Source: Citromicrobium sp. JLT1363
GTDB lineage: Bacteria > Pseudomonadota > Alphaproteobacteria > Sphingomonadales > Sphingomonadaceae
Length of the DNA stretch: 64,000 bases
Reading direction: 5' to 3'
NCBI RefSeq assembly: GCF_000186705.1
Contig: NZ_AEUE01000006.1
Span: 124,001-188,000, forward strand
In this document: positions 1-7,900 of the stretch, piece after piece
How the letters are laid out: each line of letters opens with the position of its first letter
How positions within the stretch are numbered: the stretch's first letter is position 1
The notes under the pieces: model-generated
The model's database searches: none
What the model saw: the letters and a program-made list of their open reading frames with translations, nothing else
What the model was told of the DNA's origin: nothing
Position numbers and translations under genes: made by a program

Positions 1-906
1 CGCAGCTGGACCCACCTTGAACGTCAGCGCGGCGGCTACGGCTTCCTTGGCGGGCCGGGTGAAACGCAGATCGAAGCCGACAGGCGGATGATCCGCACCC
101 GCATGAGCCGCCTTCGCAAGGAACTGGAACAGGTCCGCAAGACCCGCGCGTTGCACCGCGAACGCCGGACGCGCGCCCCGTGGCCGGTGATCGCGCTGGT
201 CGGCTACACCAACGCCGGAAAGTCCACCATTTTCAATCGCTTGACCGGTGCCGACGTAATGGCCGAGGATTTGCTCTTCGCCACACTCGACCCGACGATG
301 CGCGCGATCGGCCTGCCGGGCGTGGAAAAGGCGATCCTCTCCGACACGGTCGGGTTCATTTCCGACCTGCCGACCCAGCTGGTCGCCGCTTTCCGCGCGA
401 CTCTGGAGGAAGTGACGAACGCCGACCTGATCCTGCACGTGCGCGACATTGCCAATCCTTCCAGCGCGGCGCAGAAAACGCAGGTTCTCGATGTGTTGCG
501 CGGCCTGGGTGTCGTGGGCGCGCCGGAGGAAGGTGCCGAGGAAGCCAGCGTCATCCCGATTCTGGAAGTCTGGAACAAGTGGGACTTGCTGCCCGACGAT
601 ATGCGCACCGATCTGGCTGCGCGCGCGGAAGACGACGAAGGCGTCGTTCCGCTTTCGGCGGAAACAGGCTTCAATCTCGAAGCGCTCGAGGCGCGGATAG
701 CGCAAGTGCTGACGCGCGGTGCCAGCCTGCGCGAGTTCGTGCTTCCGACCTCTGCGGGACGCGAGATCGCGTGGCTCCACGCGCATGGCGACGTGCTGGA
801 GGAAGAGGAGCTTCCTGCCGGGGAGGGCGGTGCACCTCGCCATCGGGTGCTGGTGCGCCTCGGCCCCAAGGAGCTTGGCCAGTTCGAAAGCTTCGAGTTA
901 GGCTGA
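1..906 (+). CDS. hflX: GTPase HflX, C-terminal part (cut by window start)
   Basis: The frame is open from base 1 and codes for the last 301 residues of HflX, a ribosome-associated GTPase that splits or rescues stalled 50S/70S particles in the cytoplasm. The visible part begins inside the HflX-specific N-terminal domain, with the typical glycine-rich stretch ending GGPGETQIE. A coiled linker follows, then the G domain: P-loop GYTNAGKST near visible residues 68-76, DTVGFI (G3), and NKWD (G4). The start codon and about the first third of the protein lie upstream. The gene converges on mazG and the two overlap by 9 bases. Identification is secure from the G motifs and the HflX signature. Confidence 0.97.
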   Translation, partial: RSWTHLERQRGGYGFLGGPGETQIEADRRMIRTRMSRLRKELEQVRKTRALHRERRTRAPWPVIALVGYTNAGKSTIFNRLTGADVMAEDLLFATLDPTMRAIGLPGVEKAILSDTVGFISDLPTQLVAAFRATLEEVTNADLILHVRDIANPSSAAQKTQVLDVLRGLGVVGAPEEGAEEASVIPILEVWNKWDLLPDDMRTDLAARAEDDEGVVPLSAETGFNLEALEARIAQVLTRGASLREFVLPTSAGREIAWLHAHGDVLEEEELPAGEGGAPRHRVLVRLGPKELGQFESFELG

Positions 907-1677
907 CGCGTTCTTTTCGCCGCGCTTCACGGCCTGCCACAGCGCTTCCTGATTATCGAGATCAAGGCTGGCGAAGTCGCCTTCGGCCAGTCTTTCCATA
1001 CCGCGATAGCGGCGTTCGAACTTGTCGTTTGCGGCGCGTAGCGCGGCTTCCGGCGCTATGCCGTGAGCGCGGACGAGATTGACCGCGGCGAAGAGCAAAT
1101 CACCAGCTTCCTCTTCGCGCGTTGCATCGTCCGCCTCTGCCAGTTCGCGTGCTTCTTCGGCGACCTTCGCGGCCGCGCCTGAAGGATCGGGCCAGTCGAA
1201 TCCATCGCGTGCGGCACGCTTCTGCAGTTTTTCGGCGCGGAGCAGGGCGGGCAGGGCACGCGCCACGCCGTCCATTGCGCTCTGCTGCCCCTTCGCCTCA
1301 CGTTCCTTTGCCTTGAGCGATTCCCACCGGGTCTCGTCCATCGTGCCGGTTGAGTCGCCGAAGATATGCGGGTGACGGGCTTCCATCTTGTCGGAGATCG
1401 ATCGCGCGACGTCCTCGAAACCGAACAGGCCGCGTTCCTCGGCCATGCGCGCGTGGAACACGACCTGGAACAGCAGGTCACCCAGTTCCTCGCGCAGCTC
1501 CGTCATGGCGTCGCGCTCGATGGCGTCCGCGACCTCGTAGGCTTCCTCGATCGTGTACGGTGCGATGCTGGCAAAATCCTGCGCCAGGTCCCATTCGCAG
1601 CCATGCCGCGGGTCACGCAGTCGCGCCATGATGGCGATGAGTCGGTCGATCTGGTTTTCCGATGCAGGTTCGCTCAT
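898..1677 (-). CDS. mazG: Nucleoside triphosphate pyrophosphohydrolase MazG
   Basis: 259 residues, the usual length for a two-domain MazG, which hydrolyses (d)NTPs to the monophosphate and pyrophosphate and cleans the nucleotide pool. The N-terminal domain carries CEWD (27-30), EEAYE (44-48) and the metal-binding EELGD (63-67). A second MazG repeat near the C terminus has EEAGDLL. The ATG at 1677 is preceded by an AT-rich intergenic stretch that could hold its promoter. The 3' end overlaps the convergent hflX by 9 bases, so neither gene has room for its own terminator there. Confidence 0.96.
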   Translation of the reverse strand: MSEPASENQIDRLIAIMARLRDPRHGCEWDLAQDFASIAPYTIEEAYEVADAIERDAMTELREELGDLLFQVVFHARMAEERGLFGFEDVARSISDKMEARHPHIFGDSTGTMDETRWESLKAKEREAKGQQSAMDGVARALPALLRAEKLQKRAARDGFDWPDPSGAAAKVAEEARELAEADDATREEEAGDLLFAAVNLVRAHGIAPEAALRAANDKFERRYRGMERLAEGDFASLDLDNQEALWQAVKRGEKNASA

Positions 1678-1730
1678 GGCGGCAGGGCATAGGGCCTCCG
1701 TGTGCCGCCGTCAGCATCAGCATAAGACGG

Positions 1731-1744
1731 ATAATATATATTAT
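1731..1744. promoter_or_regulatory. AT-only 14-base palindrome upstream of mazG
   Basis: Bases 1731-1744 form a perfect palindrome made only of A and T (ATAATATATATTAT), inside a 30-base AT-rich patch in an otherwise GC-rich sequence. It lies about 55 bases upstream of the mazG start and downstream of the 55-residue ORF. It could be the -10 region or an operator for mazG. I could not place a convincing -35 hexamer at a normal distance, so the role is a guess. Confidence 0.35.
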
Positions 1745-1792
1745 GTAAAATAATAGGTGGGCTGACGGGGCACCCAATGGCCGATTGCGGCC

Positions 1793-1960
1793 CTACCGGA
1801 TCATCGTGACCAGAAGCATCAGGCCGGTAATGATGACCGCCCAGATCAAAGCGTGACGCAGCGAAGTCTTCCAGTTGAGGCCATGCGCCGCAAAAGCGCT
1901 GACGGCGAGTACGAGCCAGCCGACCACTGCCACCACTTGCACGATCTCGAATTGCGTCAT
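1793..1960 (-). CDS. Small membrane protein, 55 residues
   Basis: Translation from the ATG at 1960 gives 55 residues, starting MTQFEIVQVVAVVGWLVLAV and ending VTMIR. There are two predicted membrane helices (about 5-25 and 38-53) separated by a short basic turn with HGLNWK. The ATG overlaps the TGA of the MBL-fold gene by four bases (ATGA), the same coupling used throughout this operon, which strongly supports a real gene. It is the last gene of the mltB-to-MBL run. No function can be assigned from sequence; location in the inner membrane is inferred from the helices. Confidence 0.8.
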   Translation of the reverse strand: MTQFEIVQVVAVVGWLVLAVSAFAAHGLNWKTSLRHALIWAVIITGLMLLVTMIR

Positions 1961-2724
1961 GCCGCCACCTGCAACCCGTCATACCCAACGATGACATCTG
2001 CTGGAACTTCGCCGCATAAAGTCCTGTAATCCATGCTCTTATCAAGATGGGTCAGAACAAGTTTGCGCACGCCGCAGCGTTTGCCCAGCTCAAGCGCCAT
2101 TGCCAGGTTCGCATGGGTCGGATGTTCCTCGCGCCGCAAGCAGTCGCACACCAGCACGTCGACGCCGTCGAAAAGGTCCAGCATACCGTCGGTTATTTCA
2201 CTAAAATCAGTGGCATAGCCGATAGAGCTCTTGTCGCTTCCGAAGCGGAAACCGGTGCTCCTGGCAGGTCCATGCGGCATCACGCACCATTCGACCGTCA
2301 AACCTGCGAAGAGCCGCAGCCGGTCGAGCGCTTCCAGCTTCACGATCGTCGGGTAGCCGTGCTCTCCGGCGAAAACGTAGCTGAAGCGTGCGCGCAGGCG
2401 GCGGACGGTTTCCTCCACGCCATAGCCCGGGATCGGCCCGCTGCGGCCGTAGCGCAGCGCTCGCAGATCATCGATCCCGTGGCAGTGATCTGCATGGTCG
2501 TGGGTCCAGAAAACCCCGTCTATGCTGTCGATACCGCAGCGCAGAAACTGCTCGCGCAGGTCCGGCGGGGTGTCGACCAGCAGGCGCGCCCCCTCCTCGC
2601 TTTCGACCAGGATTGCTACGCGCGTGCGCCGGTTGCGCGGCTCCTGAGGGTCACACGCGCCCCAGTCACCATTGATGCGCGGAACGCCTGTCGACGTGCC
2701 CGAGCCTAGAAGCGTGACCTTCAC
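1957..2724 (-). CDS. MBL-fold metallohydrolase, PhnP-like
   Basis: 255 residues of the metallo-beta-lactamase fold. THDHADH at 74-80 is the zinc-binding HxHxDH motif, and the first strand reads LLGSGTSTGVP, as in PhnP and RNase Z-type phosphodiesterases. Later histidines occur in MPHGP and LTHLD. The substrate is probably a phosphodiester or cyclic nucleotide, unproven. The start is the GTG at 2724, which overlaps the TatD stop by four bases (GTGA). The frame stays open further upstream only because of GC-rich shadow coding. It is coupled to tatD, as in many alphaproteobacteria. Confidence 0.9.
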   Translation of the reverse strand: MKVTLLGSGTSTGVPRINGDWGACDPQEPRNRRTRVAILVESEEGARLLVDTPPDLREQFLRCGIDSIDGVFWTHDHADHCHGIDDLRALRYGRSGPIPGYGVEETVRRLRARFSYVFAGEHGYPTIVKLEALDRLRLFAGLTVEWCVMPHGPARSTGFRFGSDKSSIGYATDFSEITDGMLDLFDGVDVLVCDCLRREEHPTHANLAMALELGKRCGVRKLVLTHLDKSMDYRTLCGEVPADVIVGYDGLQVAA

Positions 2725-3503
2725 GCTGCCTCTTTCGTCTTTGAAAACAGTGCGTGGAAATTCTCGGTCGTCTGCGCGGCCAGCGAGTCGATGCTCGTGC
2801 CGCGAAGATCCGCGACGAACTGCGCGGTATTGGCCACGTAGGCGGGCTCGCAGGTCTTCCCGCGATGCGGAACGGGCGCGAGGAATGGGCTGTCGGTTTC
2901 GACCAGCAGCCGGTCGGCCGGAACGACCTTGGCGACCTCCTGTAGATCTTTCGCGTTCTTGAAGGTGACAATGCCAGAGAGCGAGATCGACAGGCCGAGA
3001 TCCAGCACCTTGCGTCCGAACTCGGCGGAGGCAGTGAAGCAGTGGATCAGGGCGGGGTAGCCCCCCTTCCCCATCTCCTCCTCCAGGATCGCGGCGGTAT
3101 CCTCTTCGGCGTCGCGCGTATGGATAATCAGCGGCAGCCCGGTCTCGCGCGCGACATCGATGTGCATGCGAAACAGCTTCTGCTGCGTCTCGCGATCGGA
3201 CTTGTCGTAATAGTAATCGAGGCCCGTTTCGCCGATCCCGACCACCTTGGGATGCCGCGTCGCTTCCAGCAGGCTTTCGCGCGCAAGATCGGCATGCGCG
3301 TCCGCATTGTGCGGGTGAATGCCCACGCTGGCCCAGACATCGGGTTCGCGCGCCGCAGTGCCGACGACCTGATCCCACTCGGCCTGCTTGGTCGAGATGT
3401 TGAGGAAGCCCTTCACGCCAGCTTCGCGCGCCCGGGCGAGGACGGCGTCCTGATCTTCGACCAGGCCTTCGTATTCGAGATGGCAGTGGCTATCGATCAG
3501 CAT
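2721..3503 (-). CDS. TatD family metal-dependent hydrolase
   Basis: 260 residues, full length for the TatD/YcfH amidohydrolase family, proposed to be metal-dependent DNases. Visible metal ligands are the HxH in DSHCHL (4-9), the Glu in GIGETGLDYYYD, His in IHTRDA and IHCFT, and Asp in VETDSP followed by PHRG. Its ATG shares one base with the metG stop (TGATG), and its stop overlaps the next gene by four bases, so it is translated inside the tmk-holB-metG-tatD unit. The exact cellular substrate is not deducible. Confidence 0.94.
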   Translation of the reverse strand: MLIDSHCHLEYEGLVEDQDAVLARAREAGVKGFLNISTKQAEWDQVVGTAAREPDVWASVGIHPHNADAHADLARESLLEATRHPKVVGIGETGLDYYYDKSDRETQQKLFRMHIDVARETGLPLIIHTRDAEEDTAAILEEEMGKGGYPALIHCFTASAEFGRKVLDLGLSISLSGIVTFKNAKDLQEVAKVVPADRLLVETDSPFLAPVPHRGKTCEPAYVANTAQFVADLRGTSIDSLAAQTTENFHALFSKTKEAA

Positions 3504-5065
3504 CAGCTGGCGTCCTCTGCTTCGGGTAGCTCAAGCCGGGGGAACAGCGGATCGGGTTTGGGGACGCGATAGCCGGTCTTGATCAGCGCGCCATACCAGC
3601 CCTCGTCGGCCAGATTCTCATAGGTGCGTGCATCTTCGGCAATTCCCAGCATGGTCAGCAGCTGGCCCGCTTTTTCGGGAATCACAGGCTGGATCGCGAT
3701 GGCGAGGTCTCGCAACGAGATGAACAGCGTTTGCAGCACGGTGCGCATCCGCTCCGGGTCGGTTTTCTTGAGCGCCCAGGGCGCCTGTTCGTCGACATAC
3801 TGGTTGCAGGCGTAAACCGCCTTCATCCACGCGTCGATCCCGACGGAAAATGCCAGTTTTTCGAATTCTTTCGGCAAGGAATGGCGAACCGCGTCCTGCA
3901 CCGTGGTGAGCAGGGCCTTGTCGTCGCCGTTCGGATCGTATGCGCCCAGGTGCCCATCGAGGTTCTTGGCGATCATCGACAAGGTGCGCTGCGCCAGATT
4001 GCCGAAGCTGTTGGCCAGTTCCGCATTGGCGCGCGTCACGATGGCCTCGGGCGAATAGCTGCCGTCCTGCCCGAAGGCGATTTCGCGCATGAGGAAATAG
4101 CGCAAGGCATCGACGCCGAACTGGTCCGCCAGCACGGTCGGATCGGTCACATTGCCGAGAGACTTGCTCTCCTTCTGCCCGCGGTTGAGCAGGAAGCCGT
4201 GGCCGAACACCTGCTTGGGCAGCTCCACCCCCGCGCTCATCAGGAAGGCGGGCCAGTAGACCGTGTGGAACCGGATAATGTCCTTGCCGATCAGGTGGAG
4301 GTCGGCGGGCCAGTATTTCCAGTTCGCCCCCTCTTCCGGATAGCCGAGCCCGCTGATGTAGTTGGTCAGCGCGTCGACCCACACGTACATCACGTGGTCT
4401 TCGGCACCGGGCACCTGCACGCCCCAGTCGAAGCTGGTGCGGCTGACCGAAAGATCGCGCAGTCCCCCCTCGACGAAGCGCATCACTTCGTTCCGGCGGC
4501 TGTCGGGCTGGATGAAGTCTGGCTGGCGGTTGTAGAGGTCCAGCAGCTTGTCCTGGTATTTTGAAAGGCGGAAGAACCAGCTCTCCTCGACCGTCCATTC
4601 GACCGGGGTACCCTGAGGGGAGAGCTTCTCGCCCCCTTCCCCTTCGACCAGCTCCTTCTCGTCGTAGAAGGCCTCGTCGCGCACCGAATACCAGCCCTCG
4701 TACCGGTCCAGATAGAGGTCGCCATTGGCCTCCATCTTGCGCCACAGCGCCTGGCTCGCGGCATGGTGATCGGCCTCGGTGGTGCGAATGAAGCGATCGT
4801 AGGAAATGTTCAGCAGGTCGAAAAGATCGCGGAAATGGCCGCTCATCTCGTCGGCGAGTTCACGCGGGGTCTTGCCCTGCTCCTCCGCCTTGCGCGCCAT
4901 CTTCAGCCCGTGTTCGTCGGTGCCGGTCTGGAAGCGCACGTCGCGCCCCTTCAGGCGCTGGAAGCGGGCGATAACGTCTGCAGCCACCGTCTCATAGGCG
5001 TGGCCGATATGCGGCTTGCCATTGGGATAGTGGATCGCGGTGGTGATATAGTAAGGGTCAGCCAT
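3503..5065 (-). CDS. metG: Methionyl-tRNA synthetase
   Basis: 520 residues. Class I signatures are HIGH at 19-22 and the KMSKS equivalent KESKS near residue 300. The protein lacks the cysteine zinc knuckle in the connective peptide (the WYSVRDEAFY region has none) and lacks the C-terminal EMAP/tRNA-binding domain, so it matches the short MetRS common in alphaproteobacteria. It charges tRNA-Met and initiator tRNA in the cytoplasm. It lies between holB (4 untranslated bases) and tatD (1-base overlap), an order common in this class. Confidence 0.97.
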   Translation of the reverse strand: MADPYYITTAIHYPNGKPHIGHAYETVAADVIARFQRLKGRDVRFQTGTDEHGLKMARKAEEQGKTPRELADEMSGHFRDLFDLLNISYDRFIRTTEADHHAASQALWRKMEANGDLYLDRYEGWYSVRDEAFYDEKELVEGEGGEKLSPQGTPVEWTVEESWFFRLSKYQDKLLDLYNRQPDFIQPDSRRNEVMRFVEGGLRDLSVSRTSFDWGVQVPGAEDHVMYVWVDALTNYISGLGYPEEGANWKYWPADLHLIGKDIIRFHTVYWPAFLMSAGVELPKQVFGHGFLLNRGQKESKSLGNVTDPTVLADQFGVDALRYFLMREIAFGQDGSYSPEAIVTRANAELANSFGNLAQRTLSMIAKNLDGHLGAYDPNGDDKALLTTVQDAVRHSLPKEFEKLAFSVGIDAWMKAVYACNQYVDEQAPWALKKTDPERMRTVLQTLFISLRDLAIAIQPVIPEKAGQLLTMLGIAEDARTYENLADEGWYGALIKTGYRVPKPDPLFPRLELPEAEDAS

Positions 5066-5069
5066 TGGC

Positions 5070-6032
5070 CTAGGCTCTAAGCGGGGCAGCCGAGGCGAGC
5101 AAGGTGCCGATTTCCATTGCGAGGAAGCCGGGATCGAAGTTGTAGCTTTTCGCCTGGCCGGAAATGGTCACCAGGCGCGAGTGGGCATCGACCAGCGCAG
5201 GAATGTCCAGCGTGTCCGGGTTCTCCAGCTTCTGGGCCAGCACCGTGCGCGCGAGGTCCAGCGTGGCGGAAAGCCGCGCGCGATCCGGCCTTGCCCCGAT
5301 TTCCTCGCCCAGCTTGCCCCGCAACACGAAATCGGGGTCGCCCTCGGCGGCGATGCGCCGCATCAGTGCCTCGGCCGGGCCCAGCTCTTGCGCCAGAAAC
5401 GCGAGCCCTGCGCCCGGCGCCCCGCCCGAAGCCCTTGCCGCCAGTGCAATGTCGGCCGGATCGGCCATGTCGTTCGCGGCCCGCAGCGCCTTTTCGACAT
5501 CGCCCGAGGGCAGCGGGTTGAAGCGCAGGATGCGCGCGCGCGAGCGGATCGTTGGCAGCAGCAGCCCCGGCCGGTGCGTCACCAGCAGGAAGAAGGTGCC
5601 CGCAGGCGGCTCTTCCAGGCTCTTGAGCAATGCGTTGGCGGCATTACGCTCCAGATCGTCTGCGGGATTGATGATGATCGCGCGGCGCGGGCCGAGCGTG
5701 GGCCGGGTATTGAGGCGCGCCTGCATGCCGCGGATCTGCTCGATCGCAATATTGCGCTTGGTCTCGAAGGGCTCGCCCTTGTCCGCCTTCTTCGCTTCCT
5801 TGTCGTCCTTGGGCAGATGGGTCAGCAGGTGAATATCGGGGTCGTTCTCCGCCACCGGCGTCTCGCGGCCGATGGCCACGATCTCCCGCGCGGCGGCCAG
5901 CGCGAAGTCATGCTTGCCCAGGCCCCTGCGGCCGGCGAGAATCCACGCATGGTGCATTCGCGGGCTGCCGATTGCCGCGCGCCATTCGCGCCACTGGGCG
6001 GCATGAAGGTTGGCTGCGTCCGCCTCGCTCAC
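5070..6032 (-). CDS. holB: DNA polymerase III delta-prime subunit
   Basis: 320 residues of AAA+ clamp-loader type. Visible are the Walker A-like GRRGLGK, the delta-prime hallmark NAANALLKSLEEPP, the TIRSRAR sensor-1 segment, and a helical C-terminal collar domain. I see no four-cysteine zinc module, which E. coli delta-prime has. It works in the gamma complex that loads the beta clamp. The start is the GTG at 6032, overlapping the tmk TGA by four bases. A longer upstream reading would run into tmk. Confidence 0.9.
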   Translation of the reverse strand: MSEADAANLHAAQWREWRAAIGSPRMHHAWILAGRRGLGKHDFALAAAREIVAIGRETPVAENDPDIHLLTHLPKDDKEAKKADKGEPFETKRNIAIEQIRGMQARLNTRPTLGPRRAIIINPADDLERNAANALLKSLEEPPAGTFFLLVTHRPGLLLPTIRSRARILRFNPLPSGDVEKALRAANDMADPADIALAARASGGAPGAGLAFLAQELGPAEALMRRIAAEGDPDFVLRGKLGEEIGARPDRARLSATLDLARTVLAQKLENPDTLDIPALVDAHSRLVTISGQAKSYNFDPGFLAMEIGTLLASAAPLRA

Positions 6033-6676
6033 GATGCCTCTTCGAGGAGAGGCTCGACTTCGCGCATCACGGCGGCGTGAACATCTTCGGCGCTGCCCGA
6101 GGCGTCTATCTGGACGATGGTGTCGTCCCCCTGCGCCAGCCCGGCGAACCCGCGCGCCACGTCGGCATGGTAGCGTTCGTTGCGCCCGCCGATCGCATCC
6201 GCCTCGTCCCCGTCGCGCATTCGCAGCCGCTTGGCGACATCGTCGACCGGCGCTTCCAGCAGCAAGGTACGGCACGGCATCAGTCCGCCGCTGCCGATCC
6301 GGTGGAGCGCGAGCACCTCTTCATCGCCCAGCCCCCCGGCCAGGCCCTGGTAGGCGCGGCTCGACAGGACGAAGCGGTCGCACACCACCCAGCTTCCAGA
6401 GATCAGCGCCGGCTTGATGGCCTTTGCCACATGGTCGGACCGTGCGGCGGCGAACAGCAAGGCTTCAGCTTGCACCCCCCACCCCGTGCCGGGCGGCGCG
6501 AGGAGCAATTTGCGGATCATCTCCGCGCCAGTGGTGCCGCCAGGTTCCCGGGTGAGCAAGGCGTCTATTCCCCGCTCGGCCAGCGCCTCGACCAGCAGCT
6601 TGGCCTGCGTGGACTTGCCGACGCCCTCGCCGCCTTCGAAGGCGATGAAGCGGGCTCTTTTCGGATGGGTGCTCAT
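6029..6676 (-). CDS. tmk: Thymidylate kinase
   Basis: 215 residues, standard length. P-loop GGEGVGKS at 15-22, the TREPGGTTGAE segment, the DRF motif in VVCDRFVLSSRAYQG, and a LID region with RMRDGDEADA. It phosphorylates dTMP to dTDP for DNA synthesis. The ATG at 6676 overlaps the carboxypeptidase stop (ATGA) and its own stop overlaps holB (GTGA). Pairing of tmk with holB is a well-known arrangement. Confidence 0.96.
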   Translation of the reverse strand: MSTHPKRARFIAFEGGEGVGKSTQAKLLVEALAERGIDALLTREPGGTTGAEMIRKLLLAPPGTGWGVQAEALLFAAARSDHVAKAIKPALISGSWVVCDRFVLSSRAYQGLAGGLGDEEVLALHRIGSGGLMPCRTLLLEAPVDDVAKRLRMRDGDEADAIGGRNERYHADVARGFAGLAQGDDTIVQIDASGSAEDVHAAVMREVEPLLEEAS

Positions 6677-7851
6677 CGGAACAATCCCGCAAAACCATTG
6701 GCTATGCGGCGCAAGACGCCCGCTTCTTCGACTTCGTCCGCCGCATAAAGCGGCAAGGTGGAGGGTTCCATGCCCGGCACGGCTATCTCCAGCGTCGCCA
6801 CCGCCTCGCCCTTGGCAATCGGCGCGCGCAATGGTCCGTCGTAGCGAACCGTGAGTTCCGGCTTCGCACGGTTTCCGCGCGGCATGGCCACGCGCACATC
6901 CTGCGCGGCGACAAGCGACACCTCGCCCTGCGCGCCGTTCTGCACAATGGCGGTTGCGGCGGGCTTGCCCTTCTTCGCGAGCAGGCGGCTGTCGAATGCT
7001 TCGAAGCCCCACTCCATGAAGTTGCGCGAAGCCTGGTTGCGCACGCTTCCCCTGTCTGCTCCGGCGACCACCATCACGAGCCGTCGCCCGTCGCGTTCCG
7101 CAGTGCCGAGAAAACCATAGCCTGCCTGGTCGGTGTAGCCGGTCTTCATCCCGTCGGCCCCTTCCACCCTGCCGGTGATGGGGTCGTGATTGTCCTGCGC
7201 GATGCCATAGGCCTTCAGGCCGCTGCGCCCGTAGTAGAATTCGAACTTGTCCGGATGCCGCCGCACGATGCGTTCCGCCAGCAGCGCCAGATCGCGTGCA
7301 CTGGTGAAGGTGCGGCCCTCGTCCGGCCAGCCATTGGGCGTCGAGAAATGGCTGTCATGCATGCCGATGGCCCGCGCGGTCGCGTTCATGCGCTCTGTCC
7401 ATTTCTCCACGCTCCCCGTCGCACCTTCGGCCAGAACGACAGAGGCATCGTTTGCCGAAACGGTCGTGATGCCGATCAGCAGTTCGCGCAAGGTCGGCCG
7501 CGCGCGCGCAGGAAGGAACAGGGTGGAACCCTTCTGGTGCCACTCATCGAAGGTCTCGTCGCGGTAGGGCATGCGCTGGTCGGGGCGCAGCTTGCCCGCG
7601 GCCAGCATGTCGAACGCGACCAGCGTGGTCATCACCTTCGTGATCGAGGCTGGCACGAAGCGCCGGTCGATATCGCGGGCATAGAGGGTCTGCCCGCTCG
7701 ACAGATCGACGAGGTAGGCGATCGGCGCCTGCTCCGGCGTAGGTGGAGCGACCGGGGATACGGTCTGCGCGCCAAGCGTGGCCGGCAGCGCGAGTGCCAG
7801 TGCGGCAAGCACGCCTGCCGCGCGGAACCGCTTTACCAATCGTACCGGCAA
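6673..7851 (-). CDS. D-alanyl-D-alanine carboxypeptidase (PBP5/6 type)
   Basis: 392 residues with an N-terminal signal peptide (hydrophobic to about residue 28, ending LGAQT). The three penicillin-binding motifs are present: SITK 69-72, SAN 132-134 and KTG 236-238. A C-terminal PBP5-type beta domain follows (about 285-365), then a hydrophobic/basic tail that may anchor it to the membrane. It removes the terminal D-Ala of peptidoglycan pentapeptides in the periplasm. Clustering with the lytic transglycosylase and the RlpA-like protein supports a cell-wall role. The length matches DacC/DacF-type enzymes. Confidence 0.94.
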   Translation of the reverse strand: MPVRLVKRFRAAGVLAALALALPATLGAQTVSPVAPPTPEQAPIAYLVDLSSGQTLYARDIDRRFVPASITKVMTTLVAFDMLAAGKLRPDQRMPYRDETFDEWHQKGSTLFLPARARPTLRELLIGITTVSANDASVVLAEGATGSVEKWTERMNATARAIGMHDSHFSTPNGWPDEGRTFTSARDLALLAERIVRRHPDKFEFYYGRSGLKAYGIAQDNHDPITGRVEGADGMKTGYTDQAGYGFLGTAERDGRRLVMVVAGADRGSVRNQASRNFMEWGFEAFDSRLLAKKGKPAATAIVQNGAQGEVSLVAAQDVRVAMPRGNRAKPELTVRYDGPLRAPIAKGEAVATLEIAVPGMEPSTLPLYAADEVEEAGVLRRIANGFAGLFR

Positions 7852-7900
7852 TGTTGCTGCTCCTGCCCGGGCGCCGCCCGTGCATAGCGGACGCGTCGCC

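Noticed and set aside
1674-2045. A 123-codon open frame on the minus strand
   Set aside because: It runs across the AT-rich gap and the 3' end of the MBL gene in another frame, and its protein has no domain or good start; the 55-residue frame at 1793-1960 is the better gene.
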